Shown piece by piece: positions 26,220-34,968 of a DNA stretch of 64,000 nucleotides. How positions within the stretch are numbered: position 1 is the stretch's first letter; each line of letters starts with the position of its first letter. This stretch comes from Nocardia shimofusensis NBRC 100134 (GTDB lineage Bacteria; Actinomycetota; Actinomycetes; Mycobacteriales; Mycobacteriaceae), in assembly GCF_001613125.1 (NCBI RefSeq), contig NZ_BDBT01000027.1:40439-104438 (forward strand), written 5' to 3'. The notes beneath the pieces were generated by a model, which did not search any database, was not told where the DNA came from, and saw only the letters and a list, made by a program, of their open reading frames with translations. A program made the translations under genes and the position numbers.

Positions 26220-27308
26220 TCAGGCTCCTAGTTCGAGGATGCGCGAGGCGATGATGTTCTTCTGGATCTGCGAGGTGCCGCCCATGACGCTCTGGGCGCG
26301 GCTGTAGAAATAGGCGCCGAGCAGTTCCTCGTCGCCGGTGCCGCCGACAGCGAGGGCGGCGTGGCCGACGGATTGGTCGACCCAGGTCATGAGGAGCTTG
26401 TCCAGGGAGCCGTCGGGGCCGTGGGTGACGCCGTCGAGTTGTTCGGACAGCCTGCGGCGCACGTGCAGGCGCAGCATCTCGGCCTGCACGGCGGCCCAGC
26501 GCAGGTCTCCGGGCGGGTTCGCACCGGCACGGGCTGCCAACTGCCGCACCAGTTTTCCGTAGCGGGCGGCGTAGCCGAGGGTCGAGGGTTCACGTTCGTG
26601 GCCGACCACGGTCATGGCCAGCTTCCAGCCTTCCCCCGGGGCGCCGACCATCTGATCGGCGGGCACGCGGGCGCCGTCGAAGAGAACCTGGCCGAACTCG
26701 CGGGTGACGCCGCTGATCATCTGCAGCGGACGCTGTTCGACGCCGGGCTGCTTCATCGAGACGACGAACGCCGAGATGCCTTTGTGCCGAGGCGCATGCG
26801 AGTCGGTGCGGGCCAGCAGCAGGCACCAGTCGGCGACGTCGGAGTAGCTGGTCCAGATCTTGTGGCCGTGGATCACGTACTCGTCGCCGTCACGCACGGC
26901 CGTGGTGCGCAAGGAGGCGAGGTCCGAGCCCGCGCCGGGTTCGCTGAAACCCTGGCACCAGCGTTGGGTCCCGTCGATCATGCCGGGCAGGAAGCGGTGC
27001 TGGAGCTCCTCGCTGCCGTGCCTGCCCAGGCCCTGCACGAGGTAGCCGAGGCTGGGGCGCGGCGGTGCGCCGGCGAGCGCGAGTTCTTCGTCGAGGATGA
27101 CGTCGTAGACGGGCGGCAGATCCTGTCCGCCGAACTTCACCGGCCAGGACAGGCCGAAGAAGCCCGCCGCGTAGAGCGCGTGGTGCCAGTCGCCCTGCCT
27201 GGCCCAGTATTCGTCGCCACTGCTCGGGTAGTCCGCGGCGTTGTCGGCGAGCCAGGAGCGCAAGCGCGAGCGGAATTCCGCTTCGCGGGCCGAGTCACGA
27301 TAGTCCAA
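26220..27308 (-). CDS. Acyl-CoA dehydrogenase, large subunit (pair 3)
   Basis: Acyl-CoA dehydrogenase of 362 aa. Start is taken as TTG 27308 (LDYRDSAREAEFRSRL) with GAGGAG nine bases upstream; it overlaps the stop of the preceding gene. Diagnostic segments are CQGFSEPGAGSDLASLRTTAV, VIHGHKIWTSYSDVADW and SVMGGTSQIQKNIIASRILELG. It is the FAD-loop subunit of the third heteromeric pair. Confidence 0.9.
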   Translation of the reverse strand: MDYRDSAREAEFRSRLRSWLADNAADYPSSGDEYWARQGDWHHALYAAGFFGLSWPVKFGGQDLPPVYDVILDEELALAGAPPRPSLGYLVQGLGRHGSEELQHRFLPGMIDGTQRWCQGFSEPGAGSDLASLRTTAVRDGDEYVIHGHKIWTSYSDVADWCLLLARTDSHAPRHKGISAFVVSMKQPGVEQRPLQMISGVTREFGQVLFDGARVPADQMVGAPGEGWKLAMTVVGHEREPSTLGYAARYGKLVRQLAARAGANPPGDLRWAAVQAEMLRLHVRRRLSEQLDGVTHGPDGSLDKLLMTWVDQSVGHAALAVGGTGDEELLGAYFYSRAQSVMGGTSQIQKNIIASRILELGA

Positions 27309-28197
27309 GGTCGATCTCCTCCAAACGTACGGGGAACCACTCGGCCGAGGTGAGCGCTCGGCGCAGGAACACGTGGGCCAGGCACTCCCAGGTGTTGCCG
27401 ATGCCGCCGTGCACCTGGATGGCGGTCTCACAGACGGTGCGGGCGGCGCGGGTGATGTAGAGATGGGCGATGCGGGCCGCTCGCAGGGCATCCACCGGAT
27501 CGAGTTCGTCGACCGACCAGGCCGCGTGACGCAAGACGCTGATCGAGCCTTCGATCAGCGCTCGGCTCTCGGCGAGCAGGTGCGCGACCGCTTGATAGCT
27601 GCCGATCGGGTGACCGTACTGTTCGCGGACCTTCGCGTAATCGATGGCCAGATCTTGCGCGCCGCGCGCCGCACCGAGCTGATCGGCGGCGGTAGCGGTG
27701 ATCGCCAGGGCATACCACCGGGTGCAGCGGTCTTGTGAGATCTCGCTGAGCGTGTCGAATCCTGTCGCCAGGTCCGCATCGCGGCGGGTGAGATCGGCGG
27801 CGGGCAGCCGATTGCCGACCGGAGCCCAGAGCAGCAGGCCGTCGGCCGGTTCCAGAGCCCGATCCCGGCCGCGGGCGTCGACGGCCCGCCCGTCCACGGC
27901 GACGGTCCACTCGCCCGGCTCGCCACCCTCGCCGAGCAGGTCGTCGGCCAGCACCGGCCCGAGGAAGGCGACGTCCACCAAGCCCCTGCCGAACTCCTCG
28001 GCGACCAGCGCGACCTCCACACCGGACGCGCCGTCGGAGCGCAACGAACGCCAGCCCGCCGTCTCGACGGCCTTGTCCAGCCGGGCGACCCGCTGTTCGT
28101 CGTCGAGGTCGGCGACCGAGCCCGGACCGAGTTCGTCGGCCAATCGGGCAGCGGCGTCGCGTAATTGACGCTGTTCAGCGGTCAGACGGACATCCAT
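27295..28197 (-). CDS. Acyl-CoA dehydrogenase, small subunit (pair 3)
   Basis: A 300-aa dehydrogenase-like protein: MDVRLTAEQRQLRDAAARLA start, VREQYGHPIGSYQAVAHLLAE (the FGxPIGSFQAVKH-type helix) and CETAIQVHGGIGNTWE. It overlaps the ligase gene by 23 bases and the large subunit by 14, so the three are co-translated. It should pair with the 26220 product. Confidence 0.87.
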   Translation of the reverse strand: MDVRLTAEQRQLRDAAARLADELGPGSVADLDDEQRVARLDKAVETAGWRSLRSDGASGVEVALVAEEFGRGLVDVAFLGPVLADDLLGEGGEPGEWTVAVDGRAVDARGRDRALEPADGLLLWAPVGNRLPAADLTRRDADLATGFDTLSEISQDRCTRWYALAITATAADQLGAARGAQDLAIDYAKVREQYGHPIGSYQAVAHLLAESRALIEGSISVLRHAAWSVDELDPVDALRAARIAHLYITRAARTVCETAIQVHGGIGNTWECLAHVFLRRALTSAEWFPVRLEEIDLGLS

Positions 28198-29587
28198 GAC
28201 GCTCCTTCAGTACTCGGCGCAGCACCTTGCCCGAGGGCAGGCGGGGAATCTCCGGGACGAACACGATCCGGCGCGGTTTCTTGTAGGTGGCCAGTCGGCT
28301 GCCGATCAGGTCGACGAGTTCTTCCTCGGTAACCGGCTCATCCGCGTGGACCGCGGCGATCACCGCCTCGCCGTCGGCCGCGTCGGGCACGCCGAAGACC
28401 GCGCAGTCGGTGACGCGCGGGTGGCCGTGCAGAACGGCTTCGATCTCGGCGGGCGCGACCTGGAAGCCGCGAACCTTGATCATCTCCTTGGCGCGGTCGG
28501 TGAGCCTGATCCAGCCGTCGGGATCGACGTAGCCGACATCGCCGGTCCGGTACCACCCCTCGTCGAAGGCACCGGCCGTCGCTTCCTCCGGCAGGTAGCC
28601 GGACATCAGAGAGCCCGCGCGACATTGGATCTCACCGATCTCGCCGGTCTCGAGCACCTGCCCGGAATCCAGGTCGACCACGCGGACCTCCACGCCCGGC
28701 GCGGCCTTGCCCACGCTGTCCAGGCGCGCGCCCTCGAGCGGGTTGCAGGCGATGACGGGCAGTTCACTGGCTCCGTAGGCGGGCAGCCACGCGACTCCCG
28801 CCCGGCGGGTGACGGTCTCGGCCACGCTGACGGTCACCGGGGTCGCGCCCCACATGATGTAGCGCAGCGAGCTCAGGTCGAAGGACTCGAGATCCGGATG
28901 CGAGGCGATGGCCAGGGCGATCGGAGCGACCGCCATCTCGATGGTGATCCGGTCGTCCTGGATGCACGAGAGCATGGTGTTCAGGTCGAAGCGCCGATGT
29001 AGGCGCATCCACGCTCCGGCATCGAGCGCGGTGACGATATTGAGCAGGCCGAGGATGTGCGACGGCGGAGTGGCGACCTGGATGCGATCGGCGGCGGTCA
29101 GCCCGAGCACTTCGCGCCACTGCCGCACCGCGACCGCCAGCGAACCGTGCGTGTGCCGCACCGCTTTCGGCATCCCGGTGGTCCCGGAACTGAAGACGAG
29201 CACCGCCTCCGCCGCCGGATCGACGGCGGTCGGGTCCGCCGTTCGCGGAGTGATCGGATTGTCGAGGTGGCGCATGGGCAGCAGTTCGGCCAGCACGGGA
29301 TGGTCACCGGCCCCGTGCACCGCCCCGGTGACGGCGAGCGCGTGCACGACCTCGTCGTTCTTCCAGGCCGGACTGATGAGCACGACCGCCGCGCCGAGCC
29401 GCCAGATCGCCAGCACGGCGACGACGAACTCCGGCCGGTTGGACGACATCAGCGCCACCCGGTCACCGGCCCGGACACCGCGGAGGGCGAGGTCGGCAGC
29501 CAGGCCGGCGGCGAGTTCGTCGAGTTCGACGCGGCTGTAGGACCGCTCCTCGAAGACGAGGGCGATGGATTCGCTCCCAACAGACAT
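28175..29587 (-). CDS. AMP-forming acyl-CoA synthetase / carboxylate-CoA ligase
   Basis: ANL-superfamily ligase (470 aa) that activates a carboxylic acid to the CoA thioester via an acyl-AMP. Phosphate loop VFSSGTTGMPKAVRHTH, YGASELP motif, TGDVGYVDPDGWIRLTDRAKEMIKV hinge and the catalytic Lys near LPSGKVLRRV. It is somewhat short at the N-terminus, lacking the long leader of fatty acid ligases. It is the first gene of the minus-strand operon, 25 bases from the operator at 29612, and probably starts the pathway by activating the imported acid. Confidence 0.92.
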   Translation of the reverse strand: MSVGSESIALVFEERSYSRVELDELAAGLAADLALRGVRAGDRVALMSSNRPEFVVAVLAIWRLGAAVVLISPAWKNDEVVHALAVTGAVHGAGDHPVLAELLPMRHLDNPITPRTADPTAVDPAAEAVLVFSSGTTGMPKAVRHTHGSLAVAVRQWREVLGLTAADRIQVATPPSHILGLLNIVTALDAGAWMRLHRRFDLNTMLSCIQDDRITIEMAVAPIALAIASHPDLESFDLSSLRYIMWGATPVTVSVAETVTRRAGVAWLPAYGASELPVIACNPLEGARLDSVGKAAPGVEVRVVDLDSGQVLETGEIGEIQCRAGSLMSGYLPEEATAGAFDEGWYRTGDVGYVDPDGWIRLTDRAKEMIKVRGFQVAPAEIEAVLHGHPRVTDCAVFGVPDAADGEAVIAAVHADEPVTEEELVDLIGSRLATYKKPRRIVFVPEIPRLPSGKVLRRVLKERHGCPSDR

Positions 29588-29611
29588 TTGAGATGATCCC
29601 GTCTCGTGGCT

Positions 29612-29626
29612 GAGAATGTGATTCTC
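29612..29626. promoter_or_regulatory. Palindromic operator GAGAAT-GTG-ATTCTC
   Basis: Perfect 6-3-6 repeat in the 75-base divergent region between the ligase operon and the reductase gene. An AT-rich stretch follows immediately (TTAATATTAGAATAT), a likely promoter core for the reductase. Confidence 0.78.
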
Positions 29627-29662
29627 TTAATATTAGAATATATGTACCAAAGGAGGCGGTCG

Positions 29663-30778
29663 ATGGCGAGACCCACGAACGTTCAGCGAGCCGGGTTCCA
29701 GACCGCGACGGTGACCCGGATCGTGAAGGAAAGCGTGGACGCGCGCACCTTCGTGCTGCGCCCGCACGAGCAGCCGATCACCTACCGCGCCGGGCAGTTC
29801 TGCACGTTCCGCGTCACCGTGGACGGGGAGGTCCTGTACCGGTCGTACTCGATGTCCAGCGCGCCGGAGACCGACTCCGAGCTGATGACCACCGTCAAAC
29901 GCGTTCCGGGCGGCAAGGTGTCGAACTGGATGCACGACAATCTGACCGAAGGCGACGAGCTGGAACTCGGCCCGGTGACGGGACGGTTCTGCCTTCGCGA
30001 GAGCGCCGCGCCGCTGCTCGGATTCAGCGGCGGCAGCGGGATCACGCCGATCCTGTCGCTGGCCAAGTCGGTGCTGGCCACCACCGATCGCCGGGTCAGG
30101 TTGCTCTGCGCCGACCGGGACGCGGACTCGATGATCTTCGGCGAGGCATTGACCGCACTAACCGCGCGCTACCCGGGACGGCTCGAGGTTCGCCGCCATC
30201 TCGACAGCTCGGGCGGTTTCCTCGACGCCGACGCCGTCCGCGCCTTCGTCGGCCCGGACGGGCACGGCGAGGCATACGTCTGCGGGCCGGAAGCGTTCAT
30301 GGAGATGGTCGAGAACGCGCTCCCGGGGCCGGGCGCGATCTACAGCGAGCGGTTCGGAACGCCCGTGCCGGCGACACCACCGGTGTCGGCCGACCCGATC
30401 GCCGGGGGCGCCGCGGTCGTCTCGCCGGAAATCGGCCCGTCCGGCACACATACGTCGGTGTCGGCGGCAACTCCGGCGACTGCCGCACCACCACCCCAGG
30501 GCGAGACCGGCACCGTGACGATCCTGCTCAACCGCAAGAAGAAGACGGTGCCGCGCCGGGCCGGCGAGACCCTGCTGGAAAGTGCCCGGCGCGCGGGGCT
30601 GGTCCCGCCGTTCTCGTGCGAGGCGGGCAACTGCGCTACCTGCATCGCGAAGGTCACCAGCGGGCACGCGACGCTACGGGTCAACGAGGCGCTGACAGAC
30701 GACGAACTGGACGAGGGGTACGTCCTCACCTGCCAGGCGGTGCCGGATACGGATTCGATCACCGTCGACTACGAGTGA
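29663..30778 (+). CDS. Rieske-oxygenase-type reductase: FAD/NAD domain plus C-terminal [2Fe-2S] ferredoxin
   Basis: KshB-like electron-transfer reductase (371 aa) from ATG 29663 with AGGAGG upstream. Order: FAD domain with RSYSMSSAPE (about 55-65), NAD domain with GFSGGSGITPILSLA (about 115-130) and CGPEAFM, a Pro/Ala/Thr-rich linker, then a plant-type ferredoxin domain with CEAGNCATC and a fourth Cys in LTCQAVP. It takes electrons from NADH to a Rieske centre. The only Rieske oxygenase in the window is at 5618, behind an identical operator, so the two are likely partners although 24 kb apart. Confidence 0.92.
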   Translation: MARPTNVQRAGFQTATVTRIVKESVDARTFVLRPHEQPITYRAGQFCTFRVTVDGEVLYRSYSMSSAPETDSELMTTVKRVPGGKVSNWMHDNLTEGDELELGPVTGRFCLRESAAPLLGFSGGSGITPILSLAKSVLATTDRRVRLLCADRDADSMIFGEALTALTARYPGRLEVRRHLDSSGGFLDADAVRAFVGPDGHGEAYVCGPEAFMEMVENALPGPGAIYSERFGTPVPATPPVSADPIAGGAAVVSPEIGPSGTHTSVSAATPATAAPPPQGETGTVTILLNRKKKTVPRRAGETLLESARRAGLVPPFSCEAGNCATCIAKVTSGHATLRVNEALTDDELDEGYVLTCQAVPDTDSITVDYE

Positions 30779-30838
30779 GCTCAGTGGGAGTGGGCGGACA
30801 CGCCTGGACATTCCACTGCCGACGCGAGAACCGCCGCG

Positions 30839-32047
30839 CTATCTGCGATCCCGGCGGTTACTCCACTGTCGCCGCGCAGCCCACATCCCCAGAAACTCAC
30901 GCACTTCCGGAACACTCGCGTGTGGTCGCACCGCCGCGACCAGCTCGCCCAGTCGCTTCTGGAGCCGCGCGGATGCCAGATCCGATATGGCGGCGAAGGT
31001 GCCCGCCAGGTACTCGCATGCCTGCGCCGTGTTCCCGCTCCGGATGAGGTTGTGCGCCAAGTGCAGCTGCCACGAGGCGCGTTCTCTCGGCCAGGCCGCC
31101 GAGCTGTCGATGGCCTCCCGGAGGTGGTCGGTCGCCGCGGCGTGATCGCCGAGCCGCCTATGCGCTTTGCCGGATACGCCGCTCATTTGGGCTTCGGGCA
31201 GGTACACCCAGTCCGGATCGAAGCCGCGCGTGGAGTCGTATGCGCGAAACGCTCGTCCGATCGCGGCATTCATCTCCGTCCGATCCCCCCGGGCACCATT
31301 CGCCTCGGCCTCCCGGAGCGCCATGAGTGCCCGCAGTCTCGGCCCACCTCGGCGGCGGGCTGCCCGTGAAGCCGCCTGGGCGTACTGCACGGCCATCCGG
31401 TCGCCGGTGCTGTTCGATCCCAGCCGGTTGACCATCAGGTGGCTGGCGTTGCCGAGAGCATGAGCCGCGGCAATTCCGTCGTCGGCGGCGATCGCGGTCT
31501 GGGCCGCCTCGGTGTAGTAGCGGGCAGCCACATCGGATTGCCCGGAGTCGTAGTGCACCCAGCCGGCTGCCGTCATCATCTCGGCAGTGGCGCCGGCCAG
31601 GTCCCGCCCGACCGCATCGCTGTAGGTGCCGACATCGAGCAGATACTGTGCGTAGCACACTTGCCCGGCGGAGAGACCACGCAGTCGATCCCCGCCGATC
31701 ACGAGATCGAGATCGTGGATTTGGCTGATGCTGTCCGTTATGGCGGCGACATCAGAGGCACCGACCTTGACGGCGGTGCCGGAGTCGCGAGCAGGAGGCG
31801 CCGCCGCGCTCGCAGCCGACACGGCAATTCCGCCGACTCCGAGGGCGCCGGTCTCGAAGAATTCGCGACGCTTCACGTCCGCCTCCTCTTCGTCTTCCAC
31901 TACCAGTATGGCAAGCGGAACATGGAGCGCTCGGGCAATACGGCGTAGGACGCGAACATCGTGGATGGCGGGTCCGTTACGCTCGAGGTGGGCAATGACG
32001 ATCGTTCGAAGGCAAAGCCATTGCCGGGCAAGGGTAGCCGAAATCAC
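30839..32047 (-). CDS. XRE-type/TPR transcriptional regulator with shortened HTH
   Basis: About 402 aa. The C-terminal two thirds is a helical repeat (TPR-like) domain with LGDHAAATDHLREAIDSSAA and GNTAQACEYLAGTFAAISDL, typical of large actinobacterial XRE regulators. The junction segment VKRREFFETGALGVGGIAVSA is also typical. The HTH is incomplete: only its last part, IAHLERNGPAIHDVRVLRRI and ARALHVP, can be read, and no frame adds the usual first helices. GTG 32047 is a guess; upstream sequence belongs to the CoA-transferase gene. Possibly a truncated, non-DNA-binding copy. It is convergent with the reductase gene. Confidence 0.6.
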   Translation of the reverse strand: MISATLARQWLCLRTIVIAHLERNGPAIHDVRVLRRIARALHVPLAILVVEDEEEADVKRREFFETGALGVGGIAVSAASAAAPPARDSGTAVKVGASDVAAITDSISQIHDLDLVIGGDRLRGLSAGQVCYAQYLLDVGTYSDAVGRDLAGATAEMMTAAGWVHYDSGQSDVAARYYTEAAQTAIAADDGIAAAHALGNASHLMVNRLGSNSTGDRMAVQYAQAASRAARRRGGPRLRALMALREAEANGARGDRTEMNAAIGRAFRAYDSTRGFDPDWVYLPEAQMSGVSGKAHRRLGDHAAATDHLREAIDSSAAWPRERASWQLHLAHNLIRSGNTAQACEYLAGTFAAISDLASARLQKRLGELVAAVRPHASVPEVREFLGMWAARRQWSNRRDRR

Positions 32048-32088
32048 GACCGCTGCCTCATGGCGGCGCCCGGAGCGAGCGCTACGGG

Positions 32089-33132
32089 CTAGCCGTCTTC
32101 CCCGAGCCGGGGCGGCCGCCGATACCGCGGCCGATAGCCCTCGACCCGGATCGGGCATCCGACCAGTCGATGCTCCCCCGCCTGGATCAGTGCATCGGGA
32201 CTGGCGTCCAGCGCCTCGGGCAGTTCACGGACAGCGGCGGCCGGGATGCCCAACGGCCGTAAGCGCATCTCCCAGTTCGCCGCGGTGTCGGCGGCCAGCG
32301 CGGCGGTCACGACCGCGAGTACCTCGTCGCGGTGGGTGACCCGCTCGCTCATAGTGGCGTATCCGTCGATGCCCGCTTCTCCCGCGAACGCTTTCCAGAA
32401 GCCGTCGTGGGTGACGAACAGGGCGAGGTGGCCGTCCGCGGTCGGGAAGAGTTGCGCCGGGACGTAATACGAGTGAGCGCCGTTCGGGCGGCGTTGCGGC
32501 CGCTTGCCTTCGGCGAGGTAGGCGGCGGCGTGGTAGTTCAACTGCGACAGCATGACCTCGTAGAGCGAGACGTCGATCTGGCCGCCGCGCCCGGAGACGA
32601 TCTGCGCGAGCAAACCCAGCGCGGCGGTGAGGCCGGTCGAGTTGTCGGCCGAGGAATAGCCGGGCAAGGTCGGTGGGCCGTCGGGGTCGCCGGTGAGGGC
32701 GGCGATGCCGGTGGCCGCCTGGATGACGTAGTCGAAGGCCGGATCGTCGCCGCCGTGCAGGCCGTAGCCGGTGATGGCGACGCACACGATCCGCTCGTTC
32801 ACGCGACGCAGGCTGTCGTAGGTCAGGCCGAGGCGGTGGATCGCCGAAGGCTTGAGATTGACCAGCAGAGCGTGGGATTCGGCGGCCAGTTCGGCGAGTT
32901 TCGCCTGGCCACGTTCGGTGCCGAGCTCGAGGCGGATGCTGCGCTTGCCGCGGTTCAGGCTGGCGAAGTAGCTGTCGCTCACCTGGCGGGAGATGTCGCC
33001 GCCCGGCGGCTCGAGCTTGATCACCTCGGCGCCGAGATCGGCCAGCATCATGGTCGCGTACGGCCCCGCGAGCATGGTGCCGACCTCGAGGATCCGGATT
33101 CCCGCCAGCGGACCCTCGTCAGCCGCGCTCAC
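32089..33132 (-). CDS. CaiB/BaiF (type III) CoA-transferase
   Basis: Family III CoA-transferase (347 aa) from GTG 33132 with GGAGGGA upstream. N-terminal Rossmann part IRILEVGTMLAGPYATMMLA and DLGAEVIKLEPPGGD; RGKRSIRLEL; and the catalytic-Asp region DPAFDYVIQAATGIAALTG. It moves CoA between carboxylic acids without ATP, or acts as a racemase in some members. The LLM oxidoreductase gene lies 132 bases upstream on the same strand. Confidence 0.9.
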   Translation of the reverse strand: MSAADEGPLAGIRILEVGTMLAGPYATMMLADLGAEVIKLEPPGGDISRQVSDSYFASLNRGKRSIRLELGTERGQAKLAELAAESHALLVNLKPSAIHRLGLTYDSLRRVNERIVCVAITGYGLHGGDDPAFDYVIQAATGIAALTGDPDGPPTLPGYSSADNSTGLTAALGLLAQIVSGRGGQIDVSLYEVMLSQLNYHAAAYLAEGKRPQRRPNGAHSYYVPAQLFPTADGHLALFVTHDGFWKAFAGEAGIDGYATMSERVTHRDEVLAVVTAALAADTAANWEMRLRPLGIPAAAVRELPEALDASPDALIQAGEHRLVGCPIRVEGYRPRYRRPPRLGEDG

Positions 33133-33264
33133 CGTACAGTCCCTCCTCCGGCGTGCCACCGGTCCATCCCGCGCGAGCACCCGTAACGAACACGCGCACA
33201 CCGACGGGCCACATGCGCGGGCAAGACCCCGACGGCCGAGTGCGGGCCGCCGGGCGCCGCCCGC

Positions 33265-34221
33265 TCATCGCAGGGCCTCGGCGATGTCGGCGATCATCTG
33301 ACGGGTGCGGCGTTTGGAGGCGACCAGTTCGTCTCGGGTGTCGCCGATGGGGAGCAGCCGCACCGACAGGTCTGTCGCGCCCGCGTCGGCGTACCGGCGC
33401 AGCCCGGCGACGATCGCTTCTTCGTCACCGGCGATGCACAGGTCGCCGATGTCGCGGGCCGAGCCTTGTTCGAGCAGGCGCTGGTAGTTCGGGGAGACCT
33501 CGGCCTCGCCGAGAATGCGGTTCGCCCGCGCTTTGGCCTCGTCCACTTCGCCGGGCGCGCACAGGCACACCGGCAGTCCTGCGACGATGCGCGGGGCAGG
33601 GCGGCCCGCGTCGGCGGCGGCTTTGGTGATCTTGGGGACGACGTGGTCGGAGACGGCCTTCTCGTCGGCCATCCACAGCACCGTGCCGTCGGCGTGCTCA
33701 CCGGCGATGCGCAGCATGACCGGGCCGAGCGCGGCGATCAGCACCGGCAGCGGGGCGACCGGGCCGAGGTCGAGGGGGTTGTGCACGGTGAACGTGTCGT
33801 TCTCGACGTCGACCCGACCGGGACCGCGCAGTGCTGCGTCGAGCACCTCGAGGTAGTCGCGGGTGTAGGCGGCGGGGCGGTCGTAGGGCAGGCCGAGCAT
33901 GTCCCGCACGATCCAGTGGTGTGAGGGGCCGACTCCTAGGGCGAGCCGGCCGCCTGCGGCCGCATGGACCGACAGCGCCTGCCGGGCGAGCGCGATGGGA
34001 TGTTGCGCCTGCAACGGGACCACGGCGGTGCCGAGTTCGATGCGGCCGGTGCGCAAACCCATGGCCGCGACGGCCGTGAGAGCATCGAAATCGGTGGGGA
34101 TCTGAGGGATCCAGGCGGTGTCCAGACCGGCCGACTCCGCCCATTCGATATCACGCAGCATCCGGTCGAGCTTGCGACCGGAGTCGCCCTTCTCCGGCCC
34201 GATCATCACACCGATACGCAC
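33265..34221 (-). CDS. LLM-class F420-dependent oxidoreductase
   Basis: Luciferase-like (alpha/beta)8 protein of 318 aa from GTG 34221 (VRIGVMIGPEKGD) with GGAGGAA upstream. Family segments are WAESAGLDTAWIPQ, GRIELGTAVVPLQAQHP, ALGVGPSHHW and LPVLIAALGPVMLRIAGEHADG, matching mycobacterial F420-dependent LLM proteins. It would carry out a hydride transfer with F420 in the cytoplasm. It lies downstream of the mutase genes on the same strand. Confidence 0.87.
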   Translation of the reverse strand: MRIGVMIGPEKGDSGRKLDRMLRDIEWAESAGLDTAWIPQIPTDFDALTAVAAMGLRTGRIELGTAVVPLQAQHPIALARQALSVHAAAGGRLALGVGPSHHWIVRDMLGLPYDRPAAYTRDYLEVLDAALRGPGRVDVENDTFTVHNPLDLGPVAPLPVLIAALGPVMLRIAGEHADGTVLWMADEKAVSDHVVPKITKAAADAGRPAPRIVAGLPVCLCAPGEVDEAKARANRILGEAEVSPNYQRLLEQGSARDIGDLCIAGDEEAIVAGLRRYADAGATDLSVRLLPIGDTRDELVASKRRTRQMIADIAEALR

Positions 34222-34569
34222 TGTTCCTCCAAGCTGTCCGGCGCTTCGCCGGACCATCGGGCCGGCGGCGACGACCATCGTCGGCCTGCGCGCCGCCGAC
34301 CACCGTTTCCTGGGTCACCGCCGGTGTCGACGGCGACCATTGCTTCCCGCAGCGCCGCTGCCGGAGACGGTGCGTCCCCCGTGGGACACCGCCGCCTTCC
34401 ATGCGAGATCTCCACGCTCTTCGCGGCCCGGCTGCTGATGCTGTCGACGCTCGGTCGTCCCGGTAAGCCGTGCGGCGACGACCGCTGTCGCGGCTCTCGC
34501 CCCACTCGTCAGGTATCGCACACGCGTCCCCACCGGCTCGACCGCTGTCCCGATGCCGCGCACCACGGC
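34222..34569. other. 348-base gap between mutase and LLM genes
   Basis: No convincing gene. A hairpin GTCCGGCG-CTT-CGCCGGAC (34236-34254) stands just before the LLM gene start and may terminate the mutase transcript. A minus-strand frame from 34566 to 34315 begins four bases after the mutB-like stop with VRGIGTAVEPVGTRVRYLTS but then turns into arginine/glycine-rich, low-complexity sequence, so it may be a decayed gene or chance. Confidence 0.5.
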
Positions 34570-34968
34570 CTAGTTCGCCGCCGATGTCGTGAGTGCGCGG
34601 ATCTCCTCGACCAGCGTCTCCAGCGCGGTTCCGGTCGGAAAGACCGCCGCCGCACCGGCTTCCAGCAGCACCGGCACGTCCGCCCGCGGAATCGTGCCGC
34701 CCACGACCACCGCGATGTCGGAGGCGTCGGCGGCCCGCAGCGCGTCGATCACCCGCTGGGTCAGCGCGACGTGCGCGCCGGACAGGATGCTCAGGCCGAC
34801 CACGGCGACGTCCTCCTGCACCGCGATGGCGACGATCTCCTCCACCTTCTTGCGGATGCCGGTGTAGATCACCTCGAAACCCGCGTCGCGCAGGGTGCGG
34901 GCGACGATCTTGGCGCCGCGATCGTGACCGTCGAGTCCGGGTTTGGCGACCAGCACGCGGGCGGGCAT
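34570..34968 (-). CDS. B12-binding small subunit of an acyl-CoA mutase
   Basis: A 132-aa cobalamin-binding domain as a separate protein. The cobalt-ligating motif is Asp13-x-His15-x-x-Gly18 (GLDGHDRGAK), followed by GLSILSGAH and VVVGGTIPRAD, the standard B12 fold markers. Its ATG overlaps the stop of the large subunit (ATGA), so the two are made in equal amounts. Split mutases of this type include isobutyryl-CoA and 2-hydroxyisobutyryl-CoA mutases; classical methylmalonyl-CoA mutase has the domain fused. Confidence 0.92.
   Translation of the reverse strand: MPARVLVAKPGLDGHDRGAKIVARTLRDAGFEVIYTGIRKKVEEIVAIAVQEDVAVVGLSILSGAHVALTQRVIDALRAADASDIAVVVGGTIPRADVPVLLEAGAAAVFPTGTALETLVEEIRALTTSAAN

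Noticed and set aside
34315..34566. Small minus-strand frame after the mutase small subunit
   Set aside because: Placed like an operon gene, but after 35 residues it becomes Arg/Gly/Gln-rich and matches nothing; mentioned only under the gap.
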